Positions 9,597 to 19,108 are shown, numbered from the stretch's first letter. The stretch is DNA of 64,000 bases from Alphaproteobacteria bacterium (GCA_030066595.1 JASJBI010000021.1:40995-104994); one strand, 5' to 3'. Numbers and translations: made by a program. Notes: a model not told the origin generated them from the sequence alone.

Positions 9597-10523
9597 TCAG
9601 GGCCTGCTGCGCGCAAAGCTCTTGAACAGCCGGCCGTCGATCGCGGCCAGGCCGAGGCCGATCAGCGCCATCCCGGCGAGATGCGTGGGCGCCAGGATCT
9701 CGTTCAGGAACATCACGCCCAAGAGGATCGCGCTGACCGGGACGAGGAAGGTCACGAGCAGAATGTTCGTGGCCCCCGCCGTCGCCAGGATGCGGAAATA
9801 GAGGATGTAGGCCACGGCCGTGGAGAAAATGGCGAGCGCGATAAGCGCGCTCCAGGTCTCGATACTCGGGATGGGCAGGCGCCAGGGCTGGTCGACGACC
9901 AGGGCGACCGGGAAGAGCATGACAGCGGAGGCCGTGACCTGTCCGGTCGCGGTCGCCATGGGCGGCACCCCCATGCGCCGAAAGCGGCGCCCGAAGATGC
10001 CTGCGAAGGCGTAGGACAGGGCCGCGCCCAGGATGGCGACTTGCGCCAGCGCGTTCTCCCCGATCCCGCCGAGCACGTCCGGGCCGAACAGCACGGCGAC
10101 GCCCACAAGGCCGCTCAGGACACCTCCCAGCCGTGCGGGGGTCATGCGCTCGTCCGTCGTCAGGAAATGGGCGACGACGACGGTGAACAGCGGCGTCGTC
10201 GCGTTCAGGATCGAGGCCAAGCCGCTGGCGATATGCGTCTGCCCCCAGACGATCAGCGTGAATGGCACCAGATTGTTCAGTAAACCCATGCCGATGAAGG
10301 CGGCCCAGACGCGCCCCGTGAACGGCACCTTGAAGCCCATCGCCAGGACGACGACCCAAAGCGTCATGGCCGCCAGTCCGACCCGCAGCGTCACGATGCT
10401 GAGCGGTGGCAGCTCGGCGACGGCAACACCGACGAAGAAGAACGATCCGCCCCAGAGAATGGAAAGGGTGATCAGCATGCCCCATTCCAGAGGCGTCATC
10501 GAAACATTGATGGGTCCGTTCAT
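9597..10523 (-). CDS. EamA-family (DMT superfamily) transporter
   Basis: This 308-residue inner-membrane protein has ten hydrophobic segments arranged as two EamA repeats. The first repeat begins MTPLEWGMLITLSILWGGSFFF and the second near AILGAALSYAFAGIFGRR. Proteins of this family export amino acids or other metabolites, but the substrate cannot be read from sequence. It converges on pheT with 35 bases between the stops and is transcribed away from the secreted-protein gene. The start is chosen at ATG 10523 with AGGCAGG upstream. Confidence 0.88.
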   Translation of the reverse strand: MNGPINVSMTPLEWGMLITLSILWGGSFFFVGVAVAELPPLSIVTLRVGLAAMTLWVVVLAMGFKVPFTGRVWAAFIGMGLLNNLVPFTLIVWGQTHIASGLASILNATTPLFTVVVAHFLTTDERMTPARLGGVLSGLVGVAVLFGPDVLGGIGENALAQVAILGAALSYAFAGIFGRRFRRMGVPPMATATGQVTASAVMLFPVALVVDQPWRLPIPSIETWSALIALAIFSTAVAYILYFRILATAGATNILLVTFLVPVSAILLGVMFLNEILAPTHLAGMALIGLGLAAIDGRLFKSFARSRP

Positions 10524-10729
10524 TCGCCTGCCTTATGCAAGTCCTGGTTCAGGCTACATGAGGAGGTTCGGCCCGAGCGATCCGTTTCTTGCGCTCAATA
10601 TCGAATTTGTGACCGAGACCGGCCTGCGGACGCGCTCGAACGCGACCCATTCCGTCATCACCGTTAGACCCCGTCTTGCGCTATCTTCGTGCTCCGATCG
10701 CAGCAAGACAGGGTCGATCCGGGGAACGC

Positions 10730-11530
10730 GTGGTCAAGAGATGCTTGCAGGTCCTGATTCTCCTCGCCGCCGCAGGTGTCGCCGCCCTGCCGGTACGGGC
10801 CGAGGGCGGCCTGTGCCGGTTCGTCGAAGCGGGACACGGTTACGTCACGGTCGATCAGGAAGGCAGTGTCTGGACATACGCGCTCCAGGTCGCGGGTCCG
10901 CTGTGGACATCGGCACCTTATGATTACCACTCTTCAGGGGTTCTGTTTTGCGTGGGCTGTCGCGAGCGGTTCCAACCAGGCGGATTGTTCCACCTGGGCG
11001 CCACGGAAGAGTTGGCGGCCGACTCGGAGATCAAGCGTCCGGCAACCGCCTGGGAACGCGTGGCGCGTCGCAAAGAGATATTCGGCTATCCCATGACGGT
11101 GTTCGACGGCGCCGAGATCGAAGTGCATGCGACACGGGACGATGCCCAGATCGGCCCGCTCGCCGGCTATGCGGTTCTCTATCGGTTGAATGAGTTCCTG
11201 CTCGAGGAGTACTGGGCGTTTGCGGGTATCGACGACGCGGGACAGGTCGGACTCCTGGTGGTCTCGCTCACCGACGGATGTGTCGATTTCGAGACGACGA
11301 TCATGACGCCCATGCATCATGGCAGGATCGACTGGACGCTGCTGGCAAGCCTCGAGCAGGAGGTCTCGATCACGAAAACCGCGCCGGTCGAAGCGTCCGA
11401 GCCCGAACCCGAACCCGCGACCAAGCCACCCACCTTTCAGCCACCGGAACCGATCGAGCCGCCGATCGACGGGCCGCCCTACGACGTGCCGCCCGTTTAT
11501 GCGCCGCCCGAGAACCTCCCGCCCATGTGA
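10730..11530 (+). CDS. Secreted or periplasmic protein with proline-rich tail, function unknown
   Basis: I choose GTG 10730 because it places a clean signal peptide at the N-terminus (VVKRCLQVLILLAAAGVAALPVRA, cut before EGG), giving 266 residues. A TTG at 10676 would add 18 residues ahead of it. The mature part (to about residue 205) contains four cysteines, including a CVGC pair, and no family I recognise. The last 45 residues are a low-complexity Pro/Glu tail (repeats of EPEPE and PPxxxPP), such as proteins use to span the periplasm or cell wall. It lies between two EamA transporters and appears to be transcribed alone. Confidence 0.6.
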   Translation: MVKRCLQVLILLAAAGVAALPVRAEGGLCRFVEAGHGYVTVDQEGSVWTYALQVAGPLWTSAPYDYHSSGVLFCVGCRERFQPGGLFHLGATEELAADSEIKRPATAWERVARRKEIFGYPMTVFDGAEIEVHATRDDAQIGPLAGYAVLYRLNEFLLEEYWAFAGIDDAGQVGLLVVSLTDGCVDFETTIMTPMHHGRIDWTLLASLEQEVSITKTAPVEASEPEPEPATKPPTFQPPEPIEPPIDGPPYDVPPVYAPPENLPPM

Positions 11531-11547
11531 GGGCTACCGAACATGCT

Positions 11548-12435
11548 CTAGCTCAGTCGCGCCTGGCGCAGGTTGTGGATCGCCTGACCGAACACCGCCG
11601 CCACCACGATGGCGCCGCCGAGCAGTATCGTCGCGCTTGGCGTTTCGCCGACGCCGACCCAGACCCAGATCGGCGCCAGCACCACCTCCAACATCATGAT
11701 GAGCGTGATCTCGGCCGCCGGCACGACCCGGGTCGAGAGTGTGATCATGATGTATTGCAGGCCAATCTGACCCGTCCCCAGCAGCAGCGAGAGCGCCAGG
11801 TCGCGCGCGCCGATGGCGATGTCGTCGACCAATAGGACACAGACGAGAAAGGCGAACACCCCGGACAAACAGGTCGCCGGCATCATATCCACGTCGCGCC
11901 CGGCGCGCAGGGCCACGACCGCGACGGCGTAGCCCAGGCACGCGCCCAGCGCCGCGAGCGCGCCCCTGAGCGCACCACCGACGAGCCCATCCGCCACCAT
12001 GATGCCAATGCCAACGATGACCGCCGCCATGCTCAGGCACATGGTCCACGAGATCCGCTCGCGCAGTACCAGCCAGGCGATCGCGGCGACGAACATCGGC
12101 GAGGCGCTCAGGATGAACACCGTTTCGGCCACCGTGGTCCACAGAAGGGCGAAGATGAAGGCGATGAAAGCGCCGCCGAGACCCGCCGCGACCGCCAGTC
12201 CCTTGAGCCCGATCGCGCGGAAGGCCGCCGCCGTCCCGCCACGATGCCGCGCCACGACGAGAAGAAAGATCGTGACGGCGAAGGCCAGCGACCGAAACAA
12301 CAACACCTGCCAGCCGTCGTCGGTCTCGATGTGGCGCAGGATGATCCCTGCCGTGCTCGCCGCGAAAGCGCCCAAGACGACGCCCGCAACACCCCATCGG
12401 TATCGGTGATCGGCAGCGCTGGCGACTGGCGTCAT
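11548..12435 (-). CDS. EamA-family (DMT superfamily) transporter
   Basis: A 295-residue membrane protein with about ten helices and two EamA repeats: the first from YRWGVAGVVLGAFAASTAGI, with the conserved SASPMFVAAIAWLVLRERISW at the repeat end; the second ends with IMMLEVVLAPIWVWVGVGETPS. It resembles transporters of the RhaT/YdcZ-like branch but the substrate is unknown. It lies 21 bases downstream of the YciI gene on the same strand, so the two are probably one transcript. It converges with the secreted-protein gene. Confidence 0.88.
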   Translation of the reverse strand: MTPVASAADHRYRWGVAGVVLGAFAASTAGIILRHIETDDGWQVLLFRSLAFAVTIFLLVVARHRGGTAAAFRAIGLKGLAVAAGLGGAFIAFIFALLWTTVAETVFILSASPMFVAAIAWLVLRERISWTMCLSMAAVIVGIGIMVADGLVGGALRGALAALGACLGYAVAVVALRAGRDVDMMPATCLSGVFAFLVCVLLVDDIAIGARDLALSLLLGTGQIGLQYIMITLSTRVVPAAEITLIMMLEVVLAPIWVWVGVGETPSATILLGGAIVVAAVFGQAIHNLRQARLS

Positions 12436-12456
12436 TGGCAGATGAGTCCCAGGCGA

Positions 12457-12753
12457 TCAGACCGGCGCCACACGGTCCGGAAAGGCTTTGGACCAATGGA
12501 GAACTGACACTGAGTTTCTCAGACCGTGCGTCCAGAAGGGGTCTGCGTGGCAGAGCCCCTCGGCTTCTCGTTTGTCGGCCGCCTCGATGATCCACAGGCC
12601 GCCCCGCGCATTCTGTGCAGGCTCTGCCCGCAGCGAACCCGCGGCAAGGATGCGGTCTTTCTCCCGATCCAGATAAGCCAGATGGGCGTCCATCTGTTCT
12701 TGCCGGACGCTCAACCGTTCCGGATCGTCCTCGAAGAGCGCTATAAAGAGCAT
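12457..12753 (-). CDS. YciI-like domain protein
   Basis: The 98-residue product is a ferredoxin-like YciI fold. Recognisable features are MLFIALFEDDPER at the N-terminus, HLAYLDREKDRILAAGSL, and the conserved C-terminal GLWIIEAADKREAEGLCHADPFWTHGL. The conserved His and Asp residues of the family (HL at about 24 and ADPF near 72) are retained. Such proteins are often dehydrogenase- or lyase-like partners of unknown chemistry. A GGAAGGA ribosome site precedes the ATG. Its gene is divergent from the XRE-cupin regulator, which may control it. Confidence 0.88.
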   Translation of the reverse strand: MLFIALFEDDPERLSVRQEQMDAHLAYLDREKDRILAAGSLRAEPAQNARGGLWIIEAADKREAEGLCHADPFWTHGLRNSVSVLHWSKAFPDRVAPV

Positions 12754-12803
12754 CGGGTTCTTCCTTCCAGCGGGCCTGTCACGTTGTTGACCATCCAGTC
12801 ATA

Positions 12804-12826
12804 ATTCTACTATAATAGAATATTCT
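12804..12826. promoter_or_regulatory. Overlapping inverted repeats between yciI and XRE-cupin gene
   Basis: ATTCTA (12804-12809) and TAGAAT (12816-12821) form a dyad around a TATAAT-like centre, and AGAATATTCT (12817-12826) is a second exact palindrome sharing one arm. This A+T-rich stretch is the only such sequence in the 127-base divergent gap and is the most likely operator for the adjacent regulator. Direct evidence of binding is lacking. Confidence 0.45.
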
Positions 12827-12880
12827 TATTTATGAAATAGCAATGTTGGCGGGTCTTCCGCCCCCGGGAAATCAGGCGCC

Positions 12881-13489
12881 ATGAATCCGATTCGTCTCCG
12901 GCAGACAGAGCCGAGTTCTCCGACGGTCTCGAGCGGGGCAAGGAGTCTTGGCGCCCGGGTACGGGAGCTCAGGCAGGCGCGCGGCTGGACACTCGAAGCG
13001 GCGGCCCAGAAGACGGGTGTCTCGCGCGCGTCGCTCTCCAAGATCGAGCACGATCAGATGTCGCCGACCTTCGACGCCTTGCAAAAGCTTGCCTCTGGGT
13101 TCGGCATCGACCTGACGGAGCTGGTGGCCAACCGCCGCAATCCCGCGGCCGCCGGGCGCCGCAGCATCACCCGCGCCGGCCAGGGCCAAGTGCACGAGAC
13201 CGAGACCTACCGGCACGAACTGTTGGCCGCGGAGCTGGCCCGCAAGGCGATGCTGCCCTTTCGCACCGTGATCCGAGCCCGCACGCTGGACGACTACCCG
13301 GACTGGGACCGGCACGATAGTGAAGACCTGCTTTACGTGCTCGAAGGCTCGCTTACGCTCTACACCGAGTTCTACGAGCCGGTCGTCCTCAATCCGGGGG
13401 ACAGCGTCTATATGGATTGCCGCATGGGACATGCCTGCGTATCCAACAGCGAGACCGACGCGGTGATTCTGTGGGTGAGCACCGGATAG
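12881..13489 (+). CDS. XRE-family regulator with C-terminal cupin domain
   Basis: This 202-residue protein has an N-terminal XRE helix-turn-helix at about residues 20-80 (RVRELRQARGWTLEAAAQKTG followed by SRASLSKIEHDQMSPTFDAL) and a C-terminal cupin (about 125-200) with DLLYVLEGSLTLYTEFYEP and LNPGDSVYMD. Regulators of this architecture (PuuR, SutR and relatives) control small-molecule catabolic genes in response to a ligand bound in the cupin barrel. The divergent yciI-EamA pair is the obvious candidate target. The metal-binding histidines of enzymatic cupins are not preserved, which fits a sensor role. Confidence 0.92.
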   Translation: MNPIRLRQTEPSSPTVSSGARSLGARVRELRQARGWTLEAAAQKTGVSRASLSKIEHDQMSPTFDALQKLASGFGIDLTELVANRRNPAAAGRRSITRAGQGQVHETETYRHELLAAELARKAMLPFRTVIRARTLDDYPDWDRHDSEDLLYVLEGSLTLYTEFYEPVVLNPGDSVYMDCRMGHACVSNSETDAVILWVSTG

Positions 13490-13582
13490 CATCAGCAACG
13501 ATTTTGCCTTGATCCCTGTCATCACCGGGTCATGCTGTCGTCCCCAGAGTGACCGCCCCGAGAACGATCTGGAACGGTGAGC

Positions 13583-14458
13583 ATGAACCCCCGCGACGAA
13601 GCCGAGCCGAAGTCGAACGCGCGCAGCATCGACCCGCTGTTGCCCGCCGAGATGGCGGTCAAGGCGGAACAGATCGGCGCCGCCAAGGCCAGGCTCGACA
13701 CCCTGTCCCTGCTGGCCCTGGCGCTGCTTGCCGGCGCCGACATCGCCTTCGGCGCGATCTTCATGACCACCACCATTGCCGGCGCGGCGGGCGAGCTGCC
13801 TTTCGGCGTCACCCGCATGCTCGGCGGGCTGGTGTTCTCACTCGGCCTGATCCTTGTCGTGGTCGGCGGGGCCGAGCTCTTCACCGGCAACAACCTGATG
13901 GTCATGGCCTGGGCCGGTCGGATGATCTCCGTGGGCGCGCTGCTGCGAGCCTGGGTGTGGGTCTACATCGGCAACTTCGTCGGCGCGGTGGGCACGGCGG
14001 TCATGCTCTTTCTGTCGGGTCACTACAAGATGGCCGGCGGCGTGGTCGGGCGGACCGCGCTCGAGATCGCCGAGGCCAAGGGGAGCCTGCCATTCGTGGA
14101 AGCCCTGTTCCTCGGCATCCTGTGCAACGTGCTGGTCTGTCTGGCGGTCTGGCTGACCTATAGCTGCCGCACGGTGACGGGCAAGGTTCTGGTGATCGTG
14201 CCGCCGATCGCCGCCTTCGTGGCCGCGGGCTTCGAGCACTCGATCGCCAACATGTTCTTCCTGCCCTATGGGATCCTGATCCAGAACTTTGCGGGCTTGG
14301 AGTTCTGGGAGATGATCGCCTGTGACCAGTCCTGTTACCTTTATGTGAATTCCGTGGACGCGATCATGAACCTGATCCCCGTCACCGTCGGCAATGTGAT
14401 CGGCGGCGGCGTCTTCGTTGGGATCGTCTACTGGTTCGTTTATCTGCGGAAACGATAG
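13583..14458 (+). CDS. Formate/nitrite transporter (FNT) family channel
   Basis: A membrane protein of 291 residues with six main hydrophobic segments, as in FocA/NirC-type pentameric channels for small monovalent acids. Family signatures include GAIFMTTTIAG in the first helix region, the GGAELFTGNNLM motif with the half-helix, and the second repeat with GFEHSIANMFFLP, whose histidine lies at the pore position. I chose ATG 13583 over GTG 13577 because GGAA lies eight bases before it. The substrate (formate, nitrite, hydrosulfide or acetate) is not determined by context. Confidence 0.92.
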   Translation: MNPRDEAEPKSNARSIDPLLPAEMAVKAEQIGAAKARLDTLSLLALALLAGADIAFGAIFMTTTIAGAAGELPFGVTRMLGGLVFSLGLILVVVGGAELFTGNNLMVMAWAGRMISVGALLRAWVWVYIGNFVGAVGTAVMLFLSGHYKMAGGVVGRTALEIAEAKGSLPFVEALFLGILCNVLVCLAVWLTYSCRTVTGKVLVIVPPIAAFVAAGFEHSIANMFFLPYGILIQNFAGLEFWEMIACDQSCYLYVNSVDAIMNLIPVTVGNVIGGGVFVGIVYWFVYLRKR

Positions 14459-14466
14459 AGCTGGCC

Positions 14467-14895
14467 ATGCCCACCCAACCCACCTGCCTGCGGTCCGCGC
14501 CCGTCCTGGAAGTGAAGGACGTCAAGCGCAGCGAGGCGTTCTACACGGAAAAGCTCGGCTTCATCTCGCACGGCACCTGGGGCGATCCGCCGGGATTCTG
14601 CATCGTCCAGCGCGGCACGGTCACGGTCATGCTCGACAAATCCGGACGTGATCGCGAGATTCCCCTGAACCAGTACTGGGCGGCCTATGTCTATGTGGAC
14701 GATGCCGACGCGCTGGCCGCCGAGTATCGCGCCAAAGGCTTGGAGATCGTGCGCGGGCCCGAGGACATGGAGTATGGCTGCCGCGACTTCGACATCCGCG
14801 ACCCGGATGGCCATTTGATCGCCTTCGGCCAGGATCTCGACGCCACATCCGCGGGCCCCGGCCTCGGGTCAGCGGGACCTGCCTCTGATCCGTAG
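14467..14895 (+). CDS. VOC-family (glyoxalase/bleomycin-resistance-like) protein
   Basis: The 142-residue product contains the two beta-alpha-beta-beta-beta modules of the vicinal oxygen chelate fold. Module one spans LRSAPVLEVKDVKRSEAFYTEKLGF and module two has AAYVYVDDADALAAEYRAKG followed by GCRDFDIRDPDGHLIAFGQ, which carries the usual metal-ligand Glu/His-type positions only in part. Bleomycin-resistance-type proteins of this form (BLMA-like) bind small toxins rather than catalyse. It begins eight bases after the FNT gene, so the two are co-transcribed. Function is unknown. Confidence 0.88.
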   Translation: MPTQPTCLRSAPVLEVKDVKRSEAFYTEKLGFISHGTWGDPPGFCIVQRGTVTVMLDKSGRDREIPLNQYWAAYVYVDDADALAAEYRAKGLEIVRGPEDMEYGCRDFDIRDPDGHLIAFGQDLDATSAGPGLGSAGPASDP

Positions 14896-14939
14896 CGCAG
14901 GTTCAGAGAACCGGCCGCCTCAATCCAAAGGGATCAGGA

Positions 14940-15641
14940 CTATCCCGTGCGGTCGCCCACCGTCTCGGCGGTCTGGCCGAACAGGATCTTGCGCTCTTCG
15001 TCCGAGGGTGGCGCGGAGCGGCGGAACTCCTTGCCCAGATCGACGCCCCGCTGCACCGCCGGCCGCACTTTGATCGCGTTGCGCCAGCGTGCCACATGGG
15101 GGAACTCGTCGAGCGGCTGGCCCAACGGCTTGGCGATGAAGGCCCAGGGCCAGCAGATCATGTCGGCGATGGAATAGTCGCCGAGGATGAACTCGCGATC
15201 CGCCAGCCGGCGTTCCAGCACGCCGAGGCAGCGATTGTACTCGTTCGCGTAGCGGGACTTCGCGTAGTCCTGTCCTTCCGGCCCATAGTTGACGAAATGG
15301 CTAAGCTGGCCGGCGGCCGGCCCCAGGTTGCCGACCTGCCAGAACAGCCATTCCAGCGTCTCCTTTCGTCCCAGCGGATCCTGCGGCATGAACTGGCCTG
15401 TCTTTTCCGCCAGATAGATCAGGATTGCCCCGGACTCGAACACGGAGACGGGCTCTCCCTGCACATCGTGGTCGACGATCGCCGGCATGCGGTTGTTCGG
15501 GCTGATCGCCAGGAACTCCGGCTTGAACTGGTCGCCCTTGCCGATGTTGACCGGTTTCAGGGTATAGGGCAGTGCGCACTCCTCCAGCATGATGGAGACT
15601 TTCCAGCCGTTCGGCGTGGGCCAGTAATAAAGATCGATCAC
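14940..15641 (-). CDS. Glutathione S-transferase, YfcG/YghU (Nu) type
   Basis: A 233-residue cytosolic protein with an N-terminal thioredoxin-fold GST domain (1-90) and an all-helical C-terminal domain. The N-terminus IDLYYWPTPNGWKVSIMLEE and SPNNRMPAIVDHD, followed by FESGAILIYLAEKTGQF, match Nu-class GSTs, in which a Thr/Asn near the start (TPNG) replaces the usual Tyr or Ser and which act as disulfide reductases. The GTG start overlaps the TGA stop of the CoA-transferase gene by four bases, so the two are coupled. Confidence 0.92.
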   Translation of the reverse strand: MIDLYYWPTPNGWKVSIMLEECALPYTLKPVNIGKGDQFKPEFLAISPNNRMPAIVDHDVQGEPVSVFESGAILIYLAEKTGQFMPQDPLGRKETLEWLFWQVGNLGPAAGQLSHFVNYGPEGQDYAKSRYANEYNRCLGVLERRLADREFILGDYSIADMICWPWAFIAKPLGQPLDEFPHVARWRNAIKVRPAVQRGVDLGKEFRRSAPPSDEERKILFGQTAETVGDRTG

Positions 15642-16846
15642 GAGACGCCTCCCCGCTCGGCCACATGGATGATCTCATCGGACAAGAGCGCGTCGATCTC
15701 GTCGTCGCTCAAGCCGAGCTCCGCGAGCACATCGCGGCTGTGCTCCCCCAAGAGCGGTGCGCCGTGGCGATGCGTCGCGGGCGTCTCCGAGAAGCGCGGC
15801 GCGGGCCGGGCCTGGCGGATGGGCCCGGCCTGGGGATGCTCGGTCTCGACGACGATCTCGTTCGCGACGATCTGGGGGTGTTCGATCATGTCCCGCCGGC
15901 GGAGCACCGGGGCGCAGGGCACGTCTTCCGCCTCCAGCCGCGCCAGCCATTCGGCCGAGCTGCGGGTCCGCAGCACGTCCTGCGTCAGGTTCAGCCGGTC
16001 GTCGATGTTCTCGTGCCTGAGCGCCGCGGTTGCGAAGCGCGGGTCCTCGAGCCATTCGGGGCGGTCCAAGGCGGCAATCAGGCCCGCCCATTCCTTGTCG
16101 GACTGCACCGCGACGCTGATGTAGCCGTCGGCCGTCTCGTAAATCAGATCGATGAAGCTCTGCGCCTTCTGCTGGGGGTGCTCTTTGCCGACGAAGGTCT
16201 GGCTGCCCATGTCCGAACTCCATAGGAACGAGACCACCGAATCGAGCATGGACACGCGGATGTGCTGGCCCTGCCCGGAGCGCTCCCGCGCCAGCAGCGC
16301 CGCGGTGATCGCCTGCGCCGCGGTGAAGCCCGTGAGCTTGTCCGGCAGGATGGTGCGAACCAGCCGGGGACGGAGCTCGTCCGAGCCGGCCTGGACCGTG
16401 GTCAGCCCCGAGAGCGCCTGCACCAGCGGGTCGTAGACCGGCTTGGCGGCATACGGTCCGCGCTCGCCGAAGCCGCTGATCGAGACATAGATGATGCCCG
16501 GGGCGACCGCGCGGATCGCATCTTCGCCGACCCCCATGCGGTCGGCCACGCCCGGGCGGAAATTCTGGACCAGCACGTCCGCATCCGCCGCGAGCCGGTG
16601 CAGGAGGTCGAGCCCGCGCGGATCCTTGAGGTTCAGAGCGATCGAGCGCTTGTTGCGGTTGTTGTTCAGGAACGAGGCGGAGAACCCGCCGTGCCGGGTC
16701 GAGACCGCGCGGGTGTAGTCCCCGCCGCGGGGGTTCTCGACCTTGATCACATCCGCGCCCTGGTCGGCCAGGATCATGGTGGCCAACGGGCCGGACACCA
16801 TGGAGGTCAGATCGATCACCCTGACGCCGTCGAGCGGACCGGGCAT
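15638..16846 (-). CDS. Family III CoA transferase (CaiB/BaiF type)
   Basis: The 402-residue protein begins PLDGVRVIDLTSMVSGPLAT and has the family III features: the nucleophilic Asp in the YDPLVQALSG region, the DVLVQNFRPGVADRMG segment and the SMLDSVVSFLW helix. Enzymes of this family move CoA between carboxylic acids through an acyl-aspartyl intermediate, forming interlocked dimers. The acid is unknown. Together with the GST it forms a two-gene unit divergent from lepA. The start has GGGAGA upstream. Confidence 0.93.
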   Translation of the reverse strand: MPGPLDGVRVIDLTSMVSGPLATMILADQGADVIKVENPRGGDYTRAVSTRHGGFSASFLNNNRNKRSIALNLKDPRGLDLLHRLAADADVLVQNFRPGVADRMGVGEDAIRAVAPGIIYVSISGFGERGPYAAKPVYDPLVQALSGLTTVQAGSDELRPRLVRTILPDKLTGFTAAQAITAALLARERSGQGQHIRVSMLDSVVSFLWSSDMGSQTFVGKEHPQQKAQSFIDLIYETADGYISVAVQSDKEWAGLIAALDRPEWLEDPRFATAALRHENIDDRLNLTQDVLRTRSSAEWLARLEAEDVPCAPVLRRRDMIEHPQIVANEIVVETEHPQAGPIRQARPAPRFSETPATHRHGAPLLGEHSRDVLAELGLSDDEIDALLSDEIIHVAERGGVS

Positions 16847-17052
16847 GGCCGCATCTCTCCCATCTCAGTACCAAATCTGCCTGCCGGACCCAGAAGTCTG
16901 CCCGGCATTGGCACGAATAAAGCTTGCTGGCGACGTCGACGCAATCGCGGAATGATCGACGGGGGCCGACGCTCGCCGTTGCGCAGGCGGGCCCGGGACC
17001 CTATGTTCCTGGCCATCCGCGGGCCCCGCCGGCCGCCTGGACCGATTCCCCC

Positions 17053-18855
17053 ATGACCGACCTCGCCCATATCCGCAATTTCGCGATCATCGCCCATATC
17101 GACCACGGCAAGTCGACGCTGGCCGACCGGCTGATTCAGCATTGCGGCGGCCTGTCCGACCGGGAGATGAAGGAACAGGTGCTCGATTCCATGGAGCTCG
17201 AGCGCGAGCGGGGCATCACCATCAAGGCCCAGACTGTTCGCCTCATCTACCAGGCCAAGGACGGCGAGACCTATCAGCTCAATCTGATGGACACGCCCGG
17301 CCATGTGGATTTCTCGTATGAGGTGAGCCGGTCCTTGGCCGCCTGCGAAGGCTCGCTCTTGGTCGTCGACGCCTCCCAAGGGGTCGAGGCGCAGACGCTC
17401 GCCAACGTCTATCTCGCCATCGACAACGACCACGAGATCGTCCCGGTGCTCAACAAGATCGACCTGCCGGCGGCCGAGCCCGAGCGGATCCGGCAGCAGA
17501 TCGAGGACGTGATCGGCCTCGACGCCTCGGACGCGATCCCGATCTCGGCCAAGACCGGCGCGGGCATTCAGGACGTGCTCGAGGCGCTGGTCCATCGCCT
17601 GCCGGCACCGACCGGCGATCGCGACGCCCCACTGAAGGCGCTCCTGGTCGACAGCTGGTACGACCCCTATCTCGGCGTGGTGATCCTGGTGCGCGTGCAG
17701 GACGGCTTGCTCAAGAAGGGCATGAAGATGCGCATGATGGGCGCCGCCGCCGTGCACGACGTGGAACGGGTCGGCGTGTTCCTGCCCAAGCAGACCACGG
17801 TCGACGCCTTGGGCCCCGGCGAGATGGGCTTCATCACCGCCGGCATCAAGCATGTGGCCGACACCCAGGTGGGCGACACCATCACCGAGGAGAAGCGCCA
17901 AACGGTCGAACCGCTGCCGGGCTTCCAGCCCAGCGTGCCGGTGGTGTTCTGCGGCCTGTTCCCGGTCGACACCAACGACTTCGAGGACCTGCGCGAAAGC
18001 CTCGCCAAGCTGCGCCTCAACGACGCGAGCTTTGCCTACGAGCCGGAAACCTCGGCCGCGCTCGGCTTCGGCTTCCGTTGCGGCTTTCTCGGGCTCCTAC
18101 ACATGGAGATCGTCCAGGAGCGTCTGGCCCGCGAGTTCGACCTCGAGCTGATCACCACAGCGCCGTCGGTTGTCTACAAGGTGCACCTGACCAATGGCGA
18201 GCTGATCGAGCTGCACAACCCGGCCGACCTGCCCGACCCGGTCCAGATCGACCACATCGAGGAGCCCTGGATCAAGGCGACGATCCTGGTGCCGGACGAC
18301 TATCTCGGGCCGGTGCTGCAGCTCTGCACGGAACGGCGCGGCGAGCAGGTCGAGCTCACTTACGCCGGCAGCCGGGCCATGGTGGTCTACCGGCTGCCGC
18401 TCAACGAAGTGGTCTACGATTTCTACGACCGGCTCAAGTCGATCTCGCGCGGCTATGCCAGTTTCGACTACCAGATGGACGACTACATCGAGGGCGATCT
18501 GGTCAAGCTCACGATCCTGATCAACGGTGAGCCGGTGGACGCGCTGGCCATGATCGTGCCCCGCGACCGGGCCGAGATACGCGGCCGGGCGCTGTGCCAG
18601 CGCTTGAAGGACCTGATCCCGCGCCAGCTCTTCAAGATCGCGATCCAGGCGGCGATCGGCGGCAAGGTCATCGCCCGCGAGACGGTCTCGGCGATGCGCA
18701 AGGACGTCACCGCGAAATGTTATGGTGGCGACGTGACCCGCAAGCGCAAGCTTCTGGAGAAGCAGAAGGCCGGCAAGAAGCGCATGCGCCAGTTCGGCAA
18801 GGTGGAAATTCCCCAGTCCGCCTTCCTGGAAGCGCTCCGCATGGGAGAGGATTGA
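17053..18855 (+). CDS. lepA: Elongation factor 4 (back-translocating GTPase)
   Basis: EF-4 is a ribosome-associated GTPase. The protein has 600 residues, the usual length, with the N-terminus [21 protein letters not shown] (G1 motif), the switch region [17 protein letters not shown] (G3) and NKIDLP (G4). Domain 3 and 5 regions and the LepA-specific C-terminus follow, including the basic motif [24 protein letters not shown] and the end VPQSAF-like [10 protein letters not shown]. The start at 17053 was chosen because it matches the conserved N-terminus; upstream in-frame sequence is not similar to the family. Confidence 0.97.
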   Translation: MTDLAHIRNFAIIAHIDHGKSTLADRLIQHCGGLSDREMKEQVLDSMELERERGITIKAQTVRLIYQAKDGETYQLNLMDTPGHVDFSYEVSRSLAACEGSLLVVDASQGVEAQTLANVYLAIDNDHEIVPVLNKIDLPAAEPERIRQQIEDVIGLDASDAIPISAKTGAGIQDVLEALVHRLPAPTGDRDAPLKALLVDSWYDPYLGVVILVRVQDGLLKKGMKMRMMGAAAVHDVERVGVFLPKQTTVDALGPGEMGFITAGIKHVADTQVGDTITEEKRQTVEPLPGFQPSVPVVFCGLFPVDTNDFEDLRESLAKLRLNDASFAYEPETSAALGFGFRCGFLGLLHMEIVQERLAREFDLELITTAPSVVYKVHLTNGELIELHNPADLPDPVQIDHIEEPWIKATILVPDDYLGPVLQLCTERRGEQVELTYAGSRAMVVYRLPLNEVVYDFYDRLKSISRGYASFDYQMDDYIEGDLVKLTILINGEPVDALAMIVPRDRAEIRGRALCQRLKDLIPRQLFKIAIQAAIGGKVIARETVSAMRKDVTAKCYGGDVTRKRKLLEKQKAGKKRMRQFGKVEIPQSAFLEALRMGED

Positions 18856-18895
18856 GCGCCTGCGTGGCGCCGTGGATGGGCAAACCGGCCTGCCC

Positions 18896-19080
18896 TAGCC
18901 CTTCGTCCTTCGACTGCCGTGCGTCATCGTGAGGAGCGCCCTGCGGCGCGTCTCGAAGGGTGAAGTGCGGCGCTCAGGATGAAGAGCTCAGGACGAGGGA
19001 AACAAATCACGCCCTCATGCTGAGCCTGTCGAAGCATGAGCCTGTCGAAGCATGGGCCTGTCGGAGCATGAGTGACTCAA
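18896..19080. repeat. Intergenic palindromic repeat with three 16-base tandem units
   Basis: The gap after lepA holds short inverted-repeat debris followed by three tandem copies of a 16-base unit, TGAGCCTGTCGAAGCA (19021-19036, 19037-19052, and 19053-19068 with two changes). The first unit is flanked by CTCATGC (19014-19020) and GCATGAG (19034-19040), an exact 7-base dyad. Similar CATGCTGAGCCTGTCGAAGCATG palindromes are widespread between genes in Alphaproteobacteria. No coding potential is evident. Confidence 0.65.
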
Positions 19081-19108
19081 GGCATTGGGCCGCCGCTTTT
19101 CGAGGCGG

